Positions 16,008-22,900 of a stretch of 25,941 nt of DNA are shown here, one piece after another. Made by a program: the position numbers and the translations under genes. The DNA comes from an uncultured Oscillospiraceae bacterium. Lineage in GTDB: Bacteria; Bacillota; Clostridia; Oscillospirales; Oscillospiraceae. Below the pieces are notes generated by a model. It had not been told where the DNA came from. It did not search any database and was given only the letters and a program-made list of their open reading frames with translations. How positions within the stretch are numbered: the stretch's first letter is position 1; every line of letters begins with the position of its first letter. Location of the stretch: contig CAAENU010000101.1 in assembly GCA_900757415.1 (NCBI GenBank), forward strand, positions 1 through 25,941. The letters run 5' to 3'.

Positions 16008-16725
16008 CCAATCCCCTCCTCTCCACGGAAACGATGATATCCTCCAGCGTGGCGCCGCGGTCGGCATAGGCCTCCATGAATTCCGCCACGGCGGCGCTGT
16101 GGAAAATTTCGCCGTCCTTGATAAACGTGATATGGCTGGCGCACTTCTCCAAATCGGAGGTAATGTGGGTGGAAAACAGGATGCTCCGCCGTCCGTCCGC
16201 CACAATGGCGCGAAACAGCTCCACCAGCTCATCACGGCTTACCGGGTCAAGGCCGCTGGTAGGCTCATCCAGAATCAGCACTCTGGCGTTGTGGCTCAGC
16301 GCCACTGCCAGCAGATACTTTACCTTCATCCCGCTGGACAGCTGATCCACCCGCTTGCTCTCATCGATGCCGAACAGCTCCAGATAGTGCCGGTATTTTT
16401 CCTCCTCCCAGTTGCCGTAAAACCGCCGGGTCACATCGGTGATGATCCCCACCTTTTTCTTGGGATAGAAATCGATACCGCCCAGCACCACGCCGATCTG
16501 TTCCTTGAATTCCCGCTCATGCTGTCCCACATCCTGCCCGAAAAACCGTACTTCTCCGCTATCAGGATGCACCATACCCAGAATGGACTTGAGGGTGGTG
16601 GATTTTCCCGCGCCGTTGCGGCCGATAAATCCCATAATGGCGCCCTGCGGCACATCAAAGGACACATCCTTCAGCGTAAAAGCGGGGTATCGCTTGCAAA
16701 GTCCCCGCACCTCCAACGCGTTCAT
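15988..16725 (-). CDS. ABC transporter ATP-binding protein
   Basis: A 245-residue ATPase of the ABC-2 exporter type. It has Walker A GRNGAGKST (residues about 35-43), a diverged signature LSSGM, Walker B VLILDEPTSGLDP, and an H-loop in FSTHITSDLEKC. It sits second in an operon: AbrB-type regulator, ATPase, permease, with a 4-bp overlap upstream and a 20-bp overlap downstream. That arrangement resembles GntR- or AbrB-led antibiotic/envelope-stress ABC-2 operons. Confidence 0.94.
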   Translation of the reverse strand: MNALEVRGLCKRYPAFTLKDVSFDVPQGAIMGFIGRNGAGKSTTLKSILGMVHPDSGEVRFFGQDVGQHEREFKEQIGVVLGGIDFYPKKKVGIITDVTRRFYGNWEEEKYRHYLELFGIDESKRVDQLSSGMKVKYLLAVALSHNARVLILDEPTSGLDPVSRDELVELFRAIVADGRRSILFSTHITSDLEKCASHITFIKDGEIFHSAAVAEFMEAYADRGATLEDIIVSVERRGLDESAII

Positions 16726-16958
16726 TCTTCCTCGCCCCCGTCCTCCGGCATACCGTCAAACACCTGCTTGAGCATAGGGTGCAGCTTCTCCGGTGTCTGC
16801 AGGGCGATGCCCCGCTTTTTGTCCGCCAGCAGCACCAGCAGATCCCCAGGCTCGATGCCGAACATCTCCCGGGCCTCCTTGGGAATCACGATCTGTCCCT
16901 TGGGCCCCACCCGCACCGAGCTCATATAGTGCCGCTCATCCCGCCGCGTGCTTTTCAT
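16722..16958 (-). CDS. AbrB/SpoVT-type DNA-binding protein
   Basis: A 78-residue protein with one AbrB-type swapped-hairpin domain: VRVGPKGQIVIPKEAREMFGIEPGDLLVLLAD (residues about 15-46), followed by an acidic tail. These proteins act as dimers or higher oligomers, often as autorepressors or antitoxins. Here it leads the ABC-2 operon and overlaps the ATPase start by 4 bp, so control of that transporter is likely. Start ATG 16958 has GGAG at 7 nt. An inverted repeat between its promoter and start is a candidate operator. Confidence 0.92.
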   Translation of the reverse strand: MKSTRRDERHYMSSVRVGPKGQIVIPKEAREMFGIEPGDLLVLLADKKRGIALQTPEKLHPMLKQVFDGMPEDGGEEE

Positions 16959-16973
16959 CGTATCACTCCGTTC

Positions 16974-16999
16974 AAAAAGTATAACTTTTCTTACTTTTT
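16974..16999. promoter_or_regulatory. Candidate AbrB-type operator
   Basis: AAAAAGTA (16974-16981) and TACTTTTT (16992-16999) form a perfect 8-bp inverted repeat with a 10-bp spacer, between the -10 box and the ribosome site of the AbrB gene. Binding there would block transcription; autoregulation is inference. Confidence 0.5.
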
Positions 17000-17003
17000 G
17001 CAT

Positions 17004-17032
17004 ATCGTAGCACAAATAGACCTCCTTGTCAA
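17004..17032 (-). promoter_or_regulatory. Sigma-A promoter for the AbrB/ABC-2 operon
   Basis: Minus-strand -35 TTGACA (17032-17027), 17-bp spacer, -10 TACGAT (17009-17004). The -35 box abuts the terminator stem of the preceding gene. Confidence 0.85.
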
Positions 17033-17075
17033 GCAAAACTGCAAGGCTCCCTATCGGAAGCCTTGCAGTTTTGCT
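17032..17075 (-). terminator. Terminator of the LURP-one-like gene
   Basis: A perfect 17-bp inverted repeat (17032-17048 with 17059-17075) with a 10-nt loop; on the minus strand the right arm carries TTTTGCTT. It sits between the LURP-one-like gene and the AbrB promoter. Confidence 0.82.
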
Positions 17076-17112
17076 GTCGGCAGAAATGTGCCTGCCTTTA
17101 TCCTTCGATGGT

Positions 17113-17598
17113 TCAATTTCGTGAGCATTTCTCCGCGTCGATGGCCAGCACCACCATCAGGGCGTACAGCGCGTCCCGTTGGTCCGCCACATCGATCACA
17201 TAGGTGTCCGTCCAGTGGAACAGCTCCTTGGACACGGCAGCCACCTGTCGGCCCGCGCCGTCCAGAATGGCGTAGTCCCACTCCATAAAGCTACCCTCCA
17301 CACGCCAGCCGTTGTAGTCCAGATCAAAGGCCGGCCGCAGCAGTGTAAACTCTTTCCGGATACTGCCTACATATTCCTCCCCCACATACATGTCAAACTT
17401 GGGCAGAAAGGTAAGCACCTTTTGCTGTACGGTGGCGATGTGGCGGCCCTGAGGATCAAGAATATGGAGGCAGTGCCCCCATGCCAGCTTCCCCTCCACG
17501 GTAAAAGCCACGGCGCCCGCCTCCCCTGCGCCGTCCATATAATAGATATCGTAGCTGTCAAACCACGAAAACATCCTCTGCTTGAAATACAGCTTCAT
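17113..17598 (-). CDS. LURP-one-related (YxjI/Tubby-like) protein
   Basis: A 161-residue protein of the LURP-one-related family. It opens MKLYFKQRMFSWFDSYDIYY and carries a series of beta strands with the pattern LHILDPQGRHIATVQQKVLTFLPKFDMYVG, then YNGWRVEGSFMEWDYAILD and KELFHWTDTYVIDV, as in YxjI-type proteins with a Tubby-like barrel. The molecular role is unknown in bacteria. It has its own promoter and terminator, so it is a single-gene unit. GGGAGGAG precedes the ATG. Confidence 0.87.
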   Translation of the reverse strand: MKLYFKQRMFSWFDSYDIYYMDGAGEAGAVAFTVEGKLAWGHCLHILDPQGRHIATVQQKVLTFLPKFDMYVGEEYVGSIRKEFTLLRPAFDLDYNGWRVEGSFMEWDYAILDGAGRQVAAVSKELFHWTDTYVIDVADQRDALYALMVVLAIDAEKCSRN

Positions 17599-17631
17599 GG
17601 CGCCTCTCTCCTCCCATTCTGAGATAACCCC

Positions 17632-17660
17632 ATTGTATCAAAGCGCGGCAAAGAGTGCAA
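17632..17660 (-). promoter_or_regulatory. Sigma-A promoter for the LURP-one-like gene
   Basis: Minus-strand -35 TTGCAC (17660-17655), 17-bp spacer, -10 TACAAT (17637-17632). Confidence 0.75.
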
Positions 17661-17697
17661 GAGGTGCCGTGAGTTATTCCGTCCGCGCCCTCCCCAC

Positions 17698-17726
17698 TTG
17701 TCAAAAGGCGCCTTTTCTGCTATAGT
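17698..17726 (+). promoter_or_regulatory. Sigma-A promoter for rsmA
   Basis: -35 TTGTCA (17698-17703), 17-bp spacer, -10 TATAGT (17721-17726) with TG at the extended -10 position. It leaves a leader of about 65 nt. Confidence 0.75.
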
Positions 17727-17797
17727 ACCATTAGCCGGCAGGAGCGGATACACCTGTCAGCCGATGGTAAAACCGCCAACGAAAAGGAGCAACCGTG

Positions 17798-18658
17798 ATG
17801 GATCTTTGTGACCGCCGGGAGATACAGGCGCTTCTTGAGCGCCACGGCTTCCGTTTTTCCAAGGCCATGGGCCAGAATTTTCTCATCGAGGGTTGGGTGC
17901 CCCGCGATATCGCCGACGCATGCGGTGCAGACGAACGCACCGGCGTGCTGGAGATCGGTCCCGGCATCGGCCCGCTGACGTCCCAGCTGGCGCAGCGCGC
18001 CGGGAAAGTGGTATCCGTGGAGCTGGACCAGCGCCTTTACCCCGTGCTGCGGGAAACCATGGCCGGCGCGGATAACTTCACCCTGATCGAGGGTGATGCC
18101 ATGAAGCTGGACTTCCCGCAGGTGGCGGCGGAATATTTTCCCGGCCTGCGTCCCATTCTCTGCGCCAATCTGCCCTATAATATCACCACCCCCATCCTGA
18201 CCAAATGCGTGGAAAGCCGCTGCTTTGACAGTCTCACCGTGCTGATCCAGAAGGAGGTGGCCCAGCGCATCTGCGCCGTGGCCGGCACGGCGGAGTACGG
18301 CGCTTTCACCGTGCTGATGCAGTATTATACCGCGCCGGAGCTGCTGTTTACCGTGCCGCCCACCTGCTTCCTGCCTGCGCCCAAGGTCACCTCCGCGGTG
18401 ATCCGCTGCCCTGTGCGGAAAGCGCCGCCTGTGGACGTGGTGTCGGAAAGCGCCCTGTGGCGCACCGTAAAGGCCGGCTTTGCCCTGCGGCGCAAAACGC
18501 TGGTAAACTCCCTGCAAACCGGCTACCGGCTTCCCAAGGAGCAGTTGGCCGAAATCGTGACCTCCTGCGGTCTCTCTCCCACCGTCCGCGGCGAACGGCT
18601 GACCCTTGCCGACTATGCCCAGCTCACCAACGCGCTCCATGACGCCGCCGTGGAATGA
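17798..18658 (+). CDS. rsmA: 16S rRNA (adenine1518-N6/adenine1519-N6)-dimethyltransferase RsmA/KsgA
   Basis: A 286-residue SAM-dependent rRNA dimethyltransferase. Motifs: AMGQNFLI (about 23-30), SAM motif I LEIGPGIGP (51-59), acidic VVSVELDQRL, and catalytic motif IV NLPYNITTP (124-132). The C-terminal domain has FALRRKTLVNSL. It dimethylates two adenines in the 3' hairpin of 16S rRNA during 30S maturation. The start is ATG 17798, 8 nt after AAGGAG; the adjacent GTG 17795 is possible. A 3D-domain protein lies two genes on; in Bacilli a related yabE-type gene is near ksgA, which fits. Confidence 0.95.
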   Translation: MDLCDRREIQALLERHGFRFSKAMGQNFLIEGWVPRDIADACGADERTGVLEIGPGIGPLTSQLAQRAGKVVSVELDQRLYPVLRETMAGADNFTLIEGDAMKLDFPQVAAEYFPGLRPILCANLPYNITTPILTKCVESRCFDSLTVLIQKEVAQRICAVAGTAEYGAFTVLMQYYTAPELLFTVPPTCFLPAPKVTSAVIRCPVRKAPPVDVVSESALWRTVKAGFALRRKTLVNSLQTGYRLPKEQLAEIVTSCGLSPTVRGERLTLADYAQLTNALHDAAVE

Positions 18659-18708
18659 GACGACGCTTATAAAAGCTTCGCAGCGCTATGCGCGGCGTGA
18701 CATCATCC

Positions 18709-19902
18709 ATGAAAGAAGGGATTCCTCTGGAACTGAACAAAAAAAATATCCGCAAAATTCTGCTGGTCATTGCCGCGGCCATTGTCATGTGGTGGCTGGT
18801 CACGCATTTCACCACGCTTGGCAGCTTTCTCCGCAATGTGATCGGCATCCTCTCCCCTGTTCTCATCGGACTTGTGCTGGCTTTTATCCTGAATCTGCTG
18901 CTCTCTCCGCTGGAGCGCCTGTGGAGCAGGCTCTTTTTAAAGGAAAACAGCAAAAACCTTGTCAAAAAGCTGCGCCGTCCCGTCTGCCTGCTGCTCAGCT
19001 TCCTTATTGTGCTGGGCGTCATCTTCGCCGTGTGCTTTGTGGTGCTGCCCCGCCTGGGCAGCACGGTGGCGGATATGGTTTCCGGCATTTCGGCCTATAT
19101 CAAGACGCTGGATGTCCGCTATGACGATCTCCGCACCGCGCTGGAGCAGTACGCCATCACCCTGCCCGAGATCGATCTGGGCAAAAACGATCTTCTCACC
19201 AAAATCACGGATCTGCTGGCCAAGGGCGGCTCCGCCCTGCTGAATACCACCATCAGCCTGACCACGTCCGTATTTTCCGCGCTGTTCAATTTTCTGATGG
19301 GCATCGTCTTTTCCGTATACATTCTGGCGCAGAAGGAAACACTGGCCCGCCAGCTGAAAAAGCTGCTGTATGTCTCCTTCCCCGCCGACAAGGTCACGGC
19401 CTTTCTGGCTTTTCTGAGCCGTGTCTGCCGCACCTTTTCCCAGTTTGTCACCGGTCAGATCATCGAGGCCTTTATCCTCGGCACGCTGGTGCTGCTGGGC
19501 ATGCTGATCTTCCGTCTGCCTTATGCCTCCGTCATCGCCGTGCTAGTGGGCTGCACCGCGCTTATCCCCGTGCTGGGCGCGTGGATCGGCGCCATTGTGG
19601 GCGCGCTGCTGATCCTGCCCGTGTCCCTGATGAAAGCCATCTGGTTCGTGGTCTTTCTTGTTGTCCTCCAGCAGATCGAGGGGAATCTCATCTATCCCCA
19701 TGTGGTGGGCAAATCTGTTGGCCTGCCGGGTATCTGGGTGTTCTTCGCCGTCATCGTGGGCAGCGGTCTGGGCGGCATTGCCGGTATGCTGCTGGGCGTT
19801 CCCGTCTGCGCCGTTATTTATGAAGAACTGCGCCGCACCGTCCACCGCCGCGAATCCGCGCCGGCCTGTGCACAGCAGGATGCCGCCCCTCCGCAGCCGT
19901 AA
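18709..19902 (+). CDS. AI-2E family membrane protein
   Basis: About 397 residues with the AI-2E transporter (UPF0118/YdiK-PerM) pattern. Two N-terminal helices (ILLVIAAAIVMWWLV, VIGILSPVLIGLVLAFILNLLL) are followed by a third helix with an LLSFLIVLG segment, a soluble region (residues about 120-190), then a cluster of helices with CTALIPVLGAWIGAIVGALL and QQIEGNLIYPHVVGKSVGLPG. Function in export of small molecules or ions is uncertain. The start is unclear: neither ATG 18688 nor ATG 18709 has a ribosome site. AGAAGGGA (18714-18721) would suit a non-ATG start at CTG 18727, so the true N-terminus may be 6 residues shorter. Confidence 0.9.
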   Translation: MKEGIPLELNKKNIRKILLVIAAAIVMWWLVTHFTTLGSFLRNVIGILSPVLIGLVLAFILNLLLSPLERLWSRLFLKENSKNLVKKLRRPVCLLLSFLIVLGVIFAVCFVVLPRLGSTVADMVSGISAYIKTLDVRYDDLRTALEQYAITLPEIDLGKNDLLTKITDLLAKGGSALLNTTISLTTSVFSALFNFLMGIVFSVYILAQKETLARQLKKLLYVSFPADKVTAFLAFLSRVCRTFSQFVTGQIIEAFILGTLVLLGMLIFRLPYASVIAVLVGCTALIPVLGAWIGAIVGALLILPVSLMKAIWFVVFLVVLQQIEGNLIYPHVVGKSVGLPGIWVFFAVIVGSGLGGIAGMLLGVPVCAVIYEELRRTVHRRESAPACAQQDAAPPQP

Positions 19903-19953
19903 CGTGAAGCGGCATACCCGCGCCCGCGATTGTTTCCATCTCCGCTCTCCGGG

Positions 19954-20095
19954 AAATAGGCGGCTCTTTTTCCGCCCTCCACATAGGAATGCATGCGTCT
20001 CCCGCTGCGGTGGCAAACCAACCCATCATTTCTCATAAAAGGGATCTGTCCCCCTCTCATCAGCCGCAAGAGCCGCCTATTTGGGCGGCTCTTGC
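19954..20095. repeat. Three-arm inverted repeat in the gap after the AI-2E gene
   Basis: Arm A AAATAGGCGGCTCTT (19954-19968) is a perfect complement of arm B (20068-20082). Arm C GGCGGCTCTTGC (20084-20095) is also complementary to B and forms a tight 12-bp hairpin with it (from 20066). A is followed by a short T-run. The rest of the 210-bp stretch 19903-20112 has no recognisable gene. Confidence 0.6.
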
Positions 20096-20112
20096 GCTCC
20101 GGCGGGGCAAAC

Positions 20113-20141
20113 TTGACAAAAATTGGCGAAACTGGTATACT
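20113..20141 (+). promoter_or_regulatory. Strong sigma-A promoter for the 3D-domain gene
   Basis: Consensus -35 TTGACA (20113-20118), 17-bp spacer, -10 TATACT (20136-20141). Confidence 0.9.
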
Positions 20142-20214
20142 TTGTGGCGTATTTTTCCACTTTGGCCCCATCTGTGGTTTACCGCGGCGGCCTAATGGAT
20201 ATCATCGAGGTATT

Positions 20215-21519
20215 ATGAAAGAACGTATACAACAACTTCTGCCCAACATCAAGTTCGCCTTGCGCTATGTGCGTGACGGCTGGAAAACCCTCGGCGAGAC
20301 CGACGAGGTCCGGGCGCTCCGGCGTGCATTCCGCGTATTCTGGTGGCGGCTGGGCGACGTGTTCGCCATGCTGGGCCGTATCCTATGGGCATGGTTTCTC
20401 AACACCCGTATGGTGCGTTCCGCCCGCGCTTGGTGGCAGCGCACCAAAAAGGCCGTCTGGGAGCTGCCGCAGTATCAGTTCCTGCGCCGCTTTTTCGGCA
20501 AGCTGAAGCAGTATGTCTGGATGCGCTGGCTCACCATGCTGGTGCTGGCGCTGCTGCTCTTCCTCCCATGGTGTCTGTCTGACACCACCGTGAAGACCTA
20601 TACCTTTCTGGTGGTCACCGAGGATTCCACCTCATTGGTGGACGGCTATCCCGACTTCACCTATGACAGTGATCTCCTGCGCATCCATACCGGGCAGGGC
20701 GGCGATGCCCAGATCATTCTCACCGGCGGACAGACTGTGGTCATCCGCCACGGCGATCAGATCATGACCGTGGAATCCTATCACGAAACGGTGCAGAACC
20801 TCCTAAAACGTCTGGATATTCAGGTTGGCGCAGACGAGATGATCGGCGTCAACGATACCGGCCTGAAGCTGCTGATCCACATCAGCGACGAGCTGCGCTG
20901 CCGCCGCCGCGAAACCTCGGTGGACACCTATAAAACCAAGGTGCTCTATGACTACCTCCTGCCCTATGGCGAGCATGTGATCCTGCAGGAGGGTACCCCC
21001 GGCACCACCACCGACACCTATGACGACGTGTACCGCAGCGGCGAAATGGTCAACACCGTGCTGGTAGACCGCAGCGACAGTACCGCCAAGGCCCAGATCA
21101 TCGTCTATGGCCGTCTGGTCAAGGAGGTGGACCGGGATGACCGCATCGCCCGGGATGTGCCCTATGGCGGCGGTTCCAGCGGCGGCTATCTGGTCTTCCG
21201 GTCCGGATACAGCATGACGTATTATGACAAGGTCACCTGCAACTCCACCGCCTATTACAGCGGCGGTGAAAAAGGCGCCGCCTTTACCACGGCCACCGGC
21301 CACTCCGTCGGACTCGGCATCATCGCCGCCGATCCCAAAACCTTCCCCTATCACACCCGCATGTTCATTCAGGGCGTGGGCGGCGGAAAGGTTTACGGCA
21401 TCGGTCAGGTCGAGGATACCGGCGGCATGAAGGGAAATGTTGTGGACGTGTGGTATCCCACCTATGCCGATTGCGTGGCCTGGGGCCGCCGCAACGTGAC
21501 CTGCTGGCTTCTGGACTGA
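20215..21519 (+). CDS. YabE-like cell-wall protein with G5 and 3D domains
   Basis: A 434-residue membrane-anchored protein. An unusual N-terminal stretch of about 103 residues, rich in Arg and Trp/Phe, lies before a single transmembrane helix (about 104-121). Outside lie a ubiquitin-like YabE (DUF348) region (about 125-230), a G5-like region (about 235-305, ETSVDTYKTKVLYDY...AQIIVYG), a Gly/Ser linker, and a C-terminal 3D domain (STAYYSGGEKG, GIIAADPKTFP, VEDTGGMKGNVVDVWY). 3D domains occur in lytic transglycosylase-like wall hydrolases. Start ATG 20215 has GAGG; the long upstream open frame crosses the promoter and is excluded. Ends at a terminator. Confidence 0.9.
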   Translation: MKERIQQLLPNIKFALRYVRDGWKTLGETDEVRALRRAFRVFWWRLGDVFAMLGRILWAWFLNTRMVRSARAWWQRTKKAVWELPQYQFLRRFFGKLKQYVWMRWLTMLVLALLLFLPWCLSDTTVKTYTFLVVTEDSTSLVDGYPDFTYDSDLLRIHTGQGGDAQIILTGGQTVVIRHGDQIMTVESYHETVQNLLKRLDIQVGADEMIGVNDTGLKLLIHISDELRCRRRETSVDTYKTKVLYDYLLPYGEHVILQEGTPGTTTDTYDDVYRSGEMVNTVLVDRSDSTAKAQIIVYGRLVKEVDRDDRIARDVPYGGGSSGGYLVFRSGYSMTYYDKVTCNSTAYYSGGEKGAAFTTATGHSVGLGIIAADPKTFPYHTRMFIQGVGGGKVYGIGQVEDTGGMKGNVVDVWYPTYADCVAWGRRNVTCWLLD

Positions 21520-21530
21520 AAACGGATAAC

Positions 21531-21557
21531 AAAAAAGACCGCTTCGGCGGTCTTTTT
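21531..21557 (+). terminator. Intrinsic terminator after the 3D-domain gene
   Basis: GACCGC, TTCG tetraloop, GCGGTC, with A-run upstream and TTTTT downstream. Confidence 0.92.
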
Positions 21558-21578
21558 CGTGTTGGCCAGCAAAGGCAC

Positions 21579-21616
21579 CCCCCGGCAGAGCCGGGGGATA
21601 TTTATTCTTTTTTAGG
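21579..21616 (+). terminator. Second hairpin with T-rich tail
   Basis: CCCCCGGC (21579-21586), AGA loop, GCCGGGGG (21590-21597), then ATATTTATTCTTTTTT. It could be a back-up terminator for the 3D gene. The stretch 21617-21716 beyond it has no gene I can support. Confidence 0.5.
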
Positions 21617-21716
21617 CGTATACCGCTCGTCCGCGGCGCGGATGTGGCGGCCCTGCCTCATTCCATAACCGCTTGCATACTTTTCACAGGGCGGCATTCT
21701 CCCGCATCGCCCCGTC

Positions 21717-22019
21717 TTACCCTTCTGCCGTCACCTTCCATGCCCCTATTTCCGGCAGCAGCTCCGCCAGCATTTCCGGCGCGGCGGCAAGCGTCTGCTT
21801 CTGCCCGTGCGTCAGGCGCTTTTTGATGGCGTACTCCACCCTCGCCGCCGTTCCCTTGTCGCCGCAGCGCCATACCGCCGCAATCGCCTCGGGCGGATAG
21901 GCGCGGGTAAATTTTGCACCCTTTCCCGCAAGATGCTGTGCAAACCGCCGCTCCACATCCACCGTCAACCCCGTATAGTACACGCCGCCCCGACATCGCA
22001 GCATATAGACGTAATACAC
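21717..22019 (-). CDS. GIY-YIG nuclease-superfamily protein (UPF0213/YhbQ-like)
   Basis: A 100-residue single-domain protein. It opens VYYVYMLRCRGGVYYTGLT, the GIY-YIG pair, then VERRFAQHLAGKGAKFTR with the conserved Arg and His, and ARVEYAIKKRLT carrying the conserved Glu. This is the YhbQ/YazA-like group, with possible DNA-repair or nuclease activity. Start: GTG 22019 with GGGGG and GGAGG just before it gives the family-typical N-terminus; a longer reading to ATG 22067 would add 16 residues that overlap the -10 box. The gene has a divergent promoter overlapping that of the next gene. Confidence 0.87.
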   Translation of the reverse strand: MYYVYMLRCRGGVYYTGLTVDVERRFAQHLAGKGAKFTRAYPPEAIAAVWRCGDKGTAARVEYAIKKRLTHGQKQTLAAAPEMLAELLPEIGAWKVTAEG

Positions 22020-22044
22020 GCCTCCACCCCCTTGCACGCTCCCT

Positions 22045-22073
22045 ATTTTACCGAAAATACCTTGCAATTACAA
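22045..22073 (-). promoter_or_regulatory. Promoter for the GIY-YIG gene
   Basis: Minus-strand -35 TTGTAA (22073-22068), 17-bp spacer, -10 TAAAAT (22050-22045). Confidence 0.65.
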
Positions 22074-22090
22074 CTGTCGTGTGATACAAT
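22062..22090 (+). promoter_or_regulatory. Promoter for the 253-residue gene and PLP enzyme
   Basis: -35 TTGCAA (22062-22067), 17-bp spacer, -10 TACAAT (22085-22090). Its -35 box directly adjoins the -35 of the divergent GIY-YIG promoter, so polymerase cannot occupy both at once. Confidence 0.75.
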
Positions 22091-22124
22091 TTTTAGTTGA
22101 ACTATGTGCAATAAGGAGCCTTTT

Positions 22125-22886
22125 ATGGGACTTTTTGATTATTATCTGCGCTATATGACCGAACTGCTGGAGGGCAGCCGCCCCGTTCCCGCCGGTATGA
22201 CGGTAACGGCCGAGGACGAGGAGGGCCGCACCCGCCAGATCACCCGGCAGCTTGCCGCCATGGGTGCGGCGGACTTTGTCCGCGCCTGTGCCGCGCAGGA
22301 CGGTGAAACGCTTCCCGAATCGCTTTTCGCCAACGACAACGGGGTCGCTGGTTTCGAGGCATTCGTGAAAAACGCCTCGGCAGAAGGCGAGAGCACAGTC
22401 CCCACCGTCGAGCCTGAACCCGATCCCGACGCCGGCAAGCACGCCTTCGAGGTGTTTCTGGACTGCATCACCATGGACGATGCGCTGGTGCAATACCTGA
22501 TCGACGTGCTGAAACGCCGGGATTGGAAGGAATTCTATAAGCTGAGCCAGATCACCACCCGCATGGACCTCGACCCGGAGGAATTTCTCTATTGGCTGGG
22601 CCACCGCGAGGATTACGCGTCGGAAGAAGAGCGCGTCTGCGCCGCCGTGATGGACGCCTGTCTGCTGCGTCTGGCGCAGGAGCGCCGGCTGGACGCGGCG
22701 GCGGCCCTGCTCAGCGGCGACCGTAAAACCTTTGAGGCCTTCCGCTGTGAAGCGCCGGAGCTGGTACATCTGCCCGCCGCCACCTTTGAGTGGTATGAAA
22801 AAAACTATCTGAACCGGGACTACCCCATTCGTTTCATCATGCGCCTGAATGGCGTTGTTTTCCCGGACGAGCATACCATCAGTTGA
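22125..22886 (+). CDS. Unrecognised soluble helical protein
   Basis: A 253-residue protein that I do not recognise. It opens MGLFDYYLRYMTELLEGSRP. An N-terminal helical part (about 1-85) is separated by an acidic, Pro-rich linker (EPEPDPDAG, about 105-113) from a second, helix-rich part (about 114-253, DCITMDDALVQYLIDVLKRRDWKEFYKL...). There is no signal peptide or membrane helix. ATG 22125 has AAGGAG at 6 nt; ATG 22104 further up has none. It is the first gene of a likely two-gene operon, ending 14 nt before the PLP enzyme gene. Confidence 0.85.
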   Translation: MGLFDYYLRYMTELLEGSRPVPAGMTVTAEDEEGRTRQITRQLAAMGAADFVRACAAQDGETLPESLFANDNGVAGFEAFVKNASAEGESTVPTVEPEPDPDAGKHAFEVFLDCITMDDALVQYLIDVLKRRDWKEFYKLSQITTRMDLDPEEFLYWLGHREDYASEEERVCAAVMDACLLRLAQERRLDAAAALLSGDRKTFEAFRCEAPELVHLPAATFEWYEKNYLNRDYPIRFIMRLNGVVFPDEHTIS

Positions 22887-22900
22887 CAAGGAGAGCGCAC

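Noticed and set aside
10943..18683. AAAAGCTTCGCAG occurs at 10943 and again at 18671
   Set aside because: Thirteen bases in two intergenic places without extended similarity may be chance; kept only as a note.
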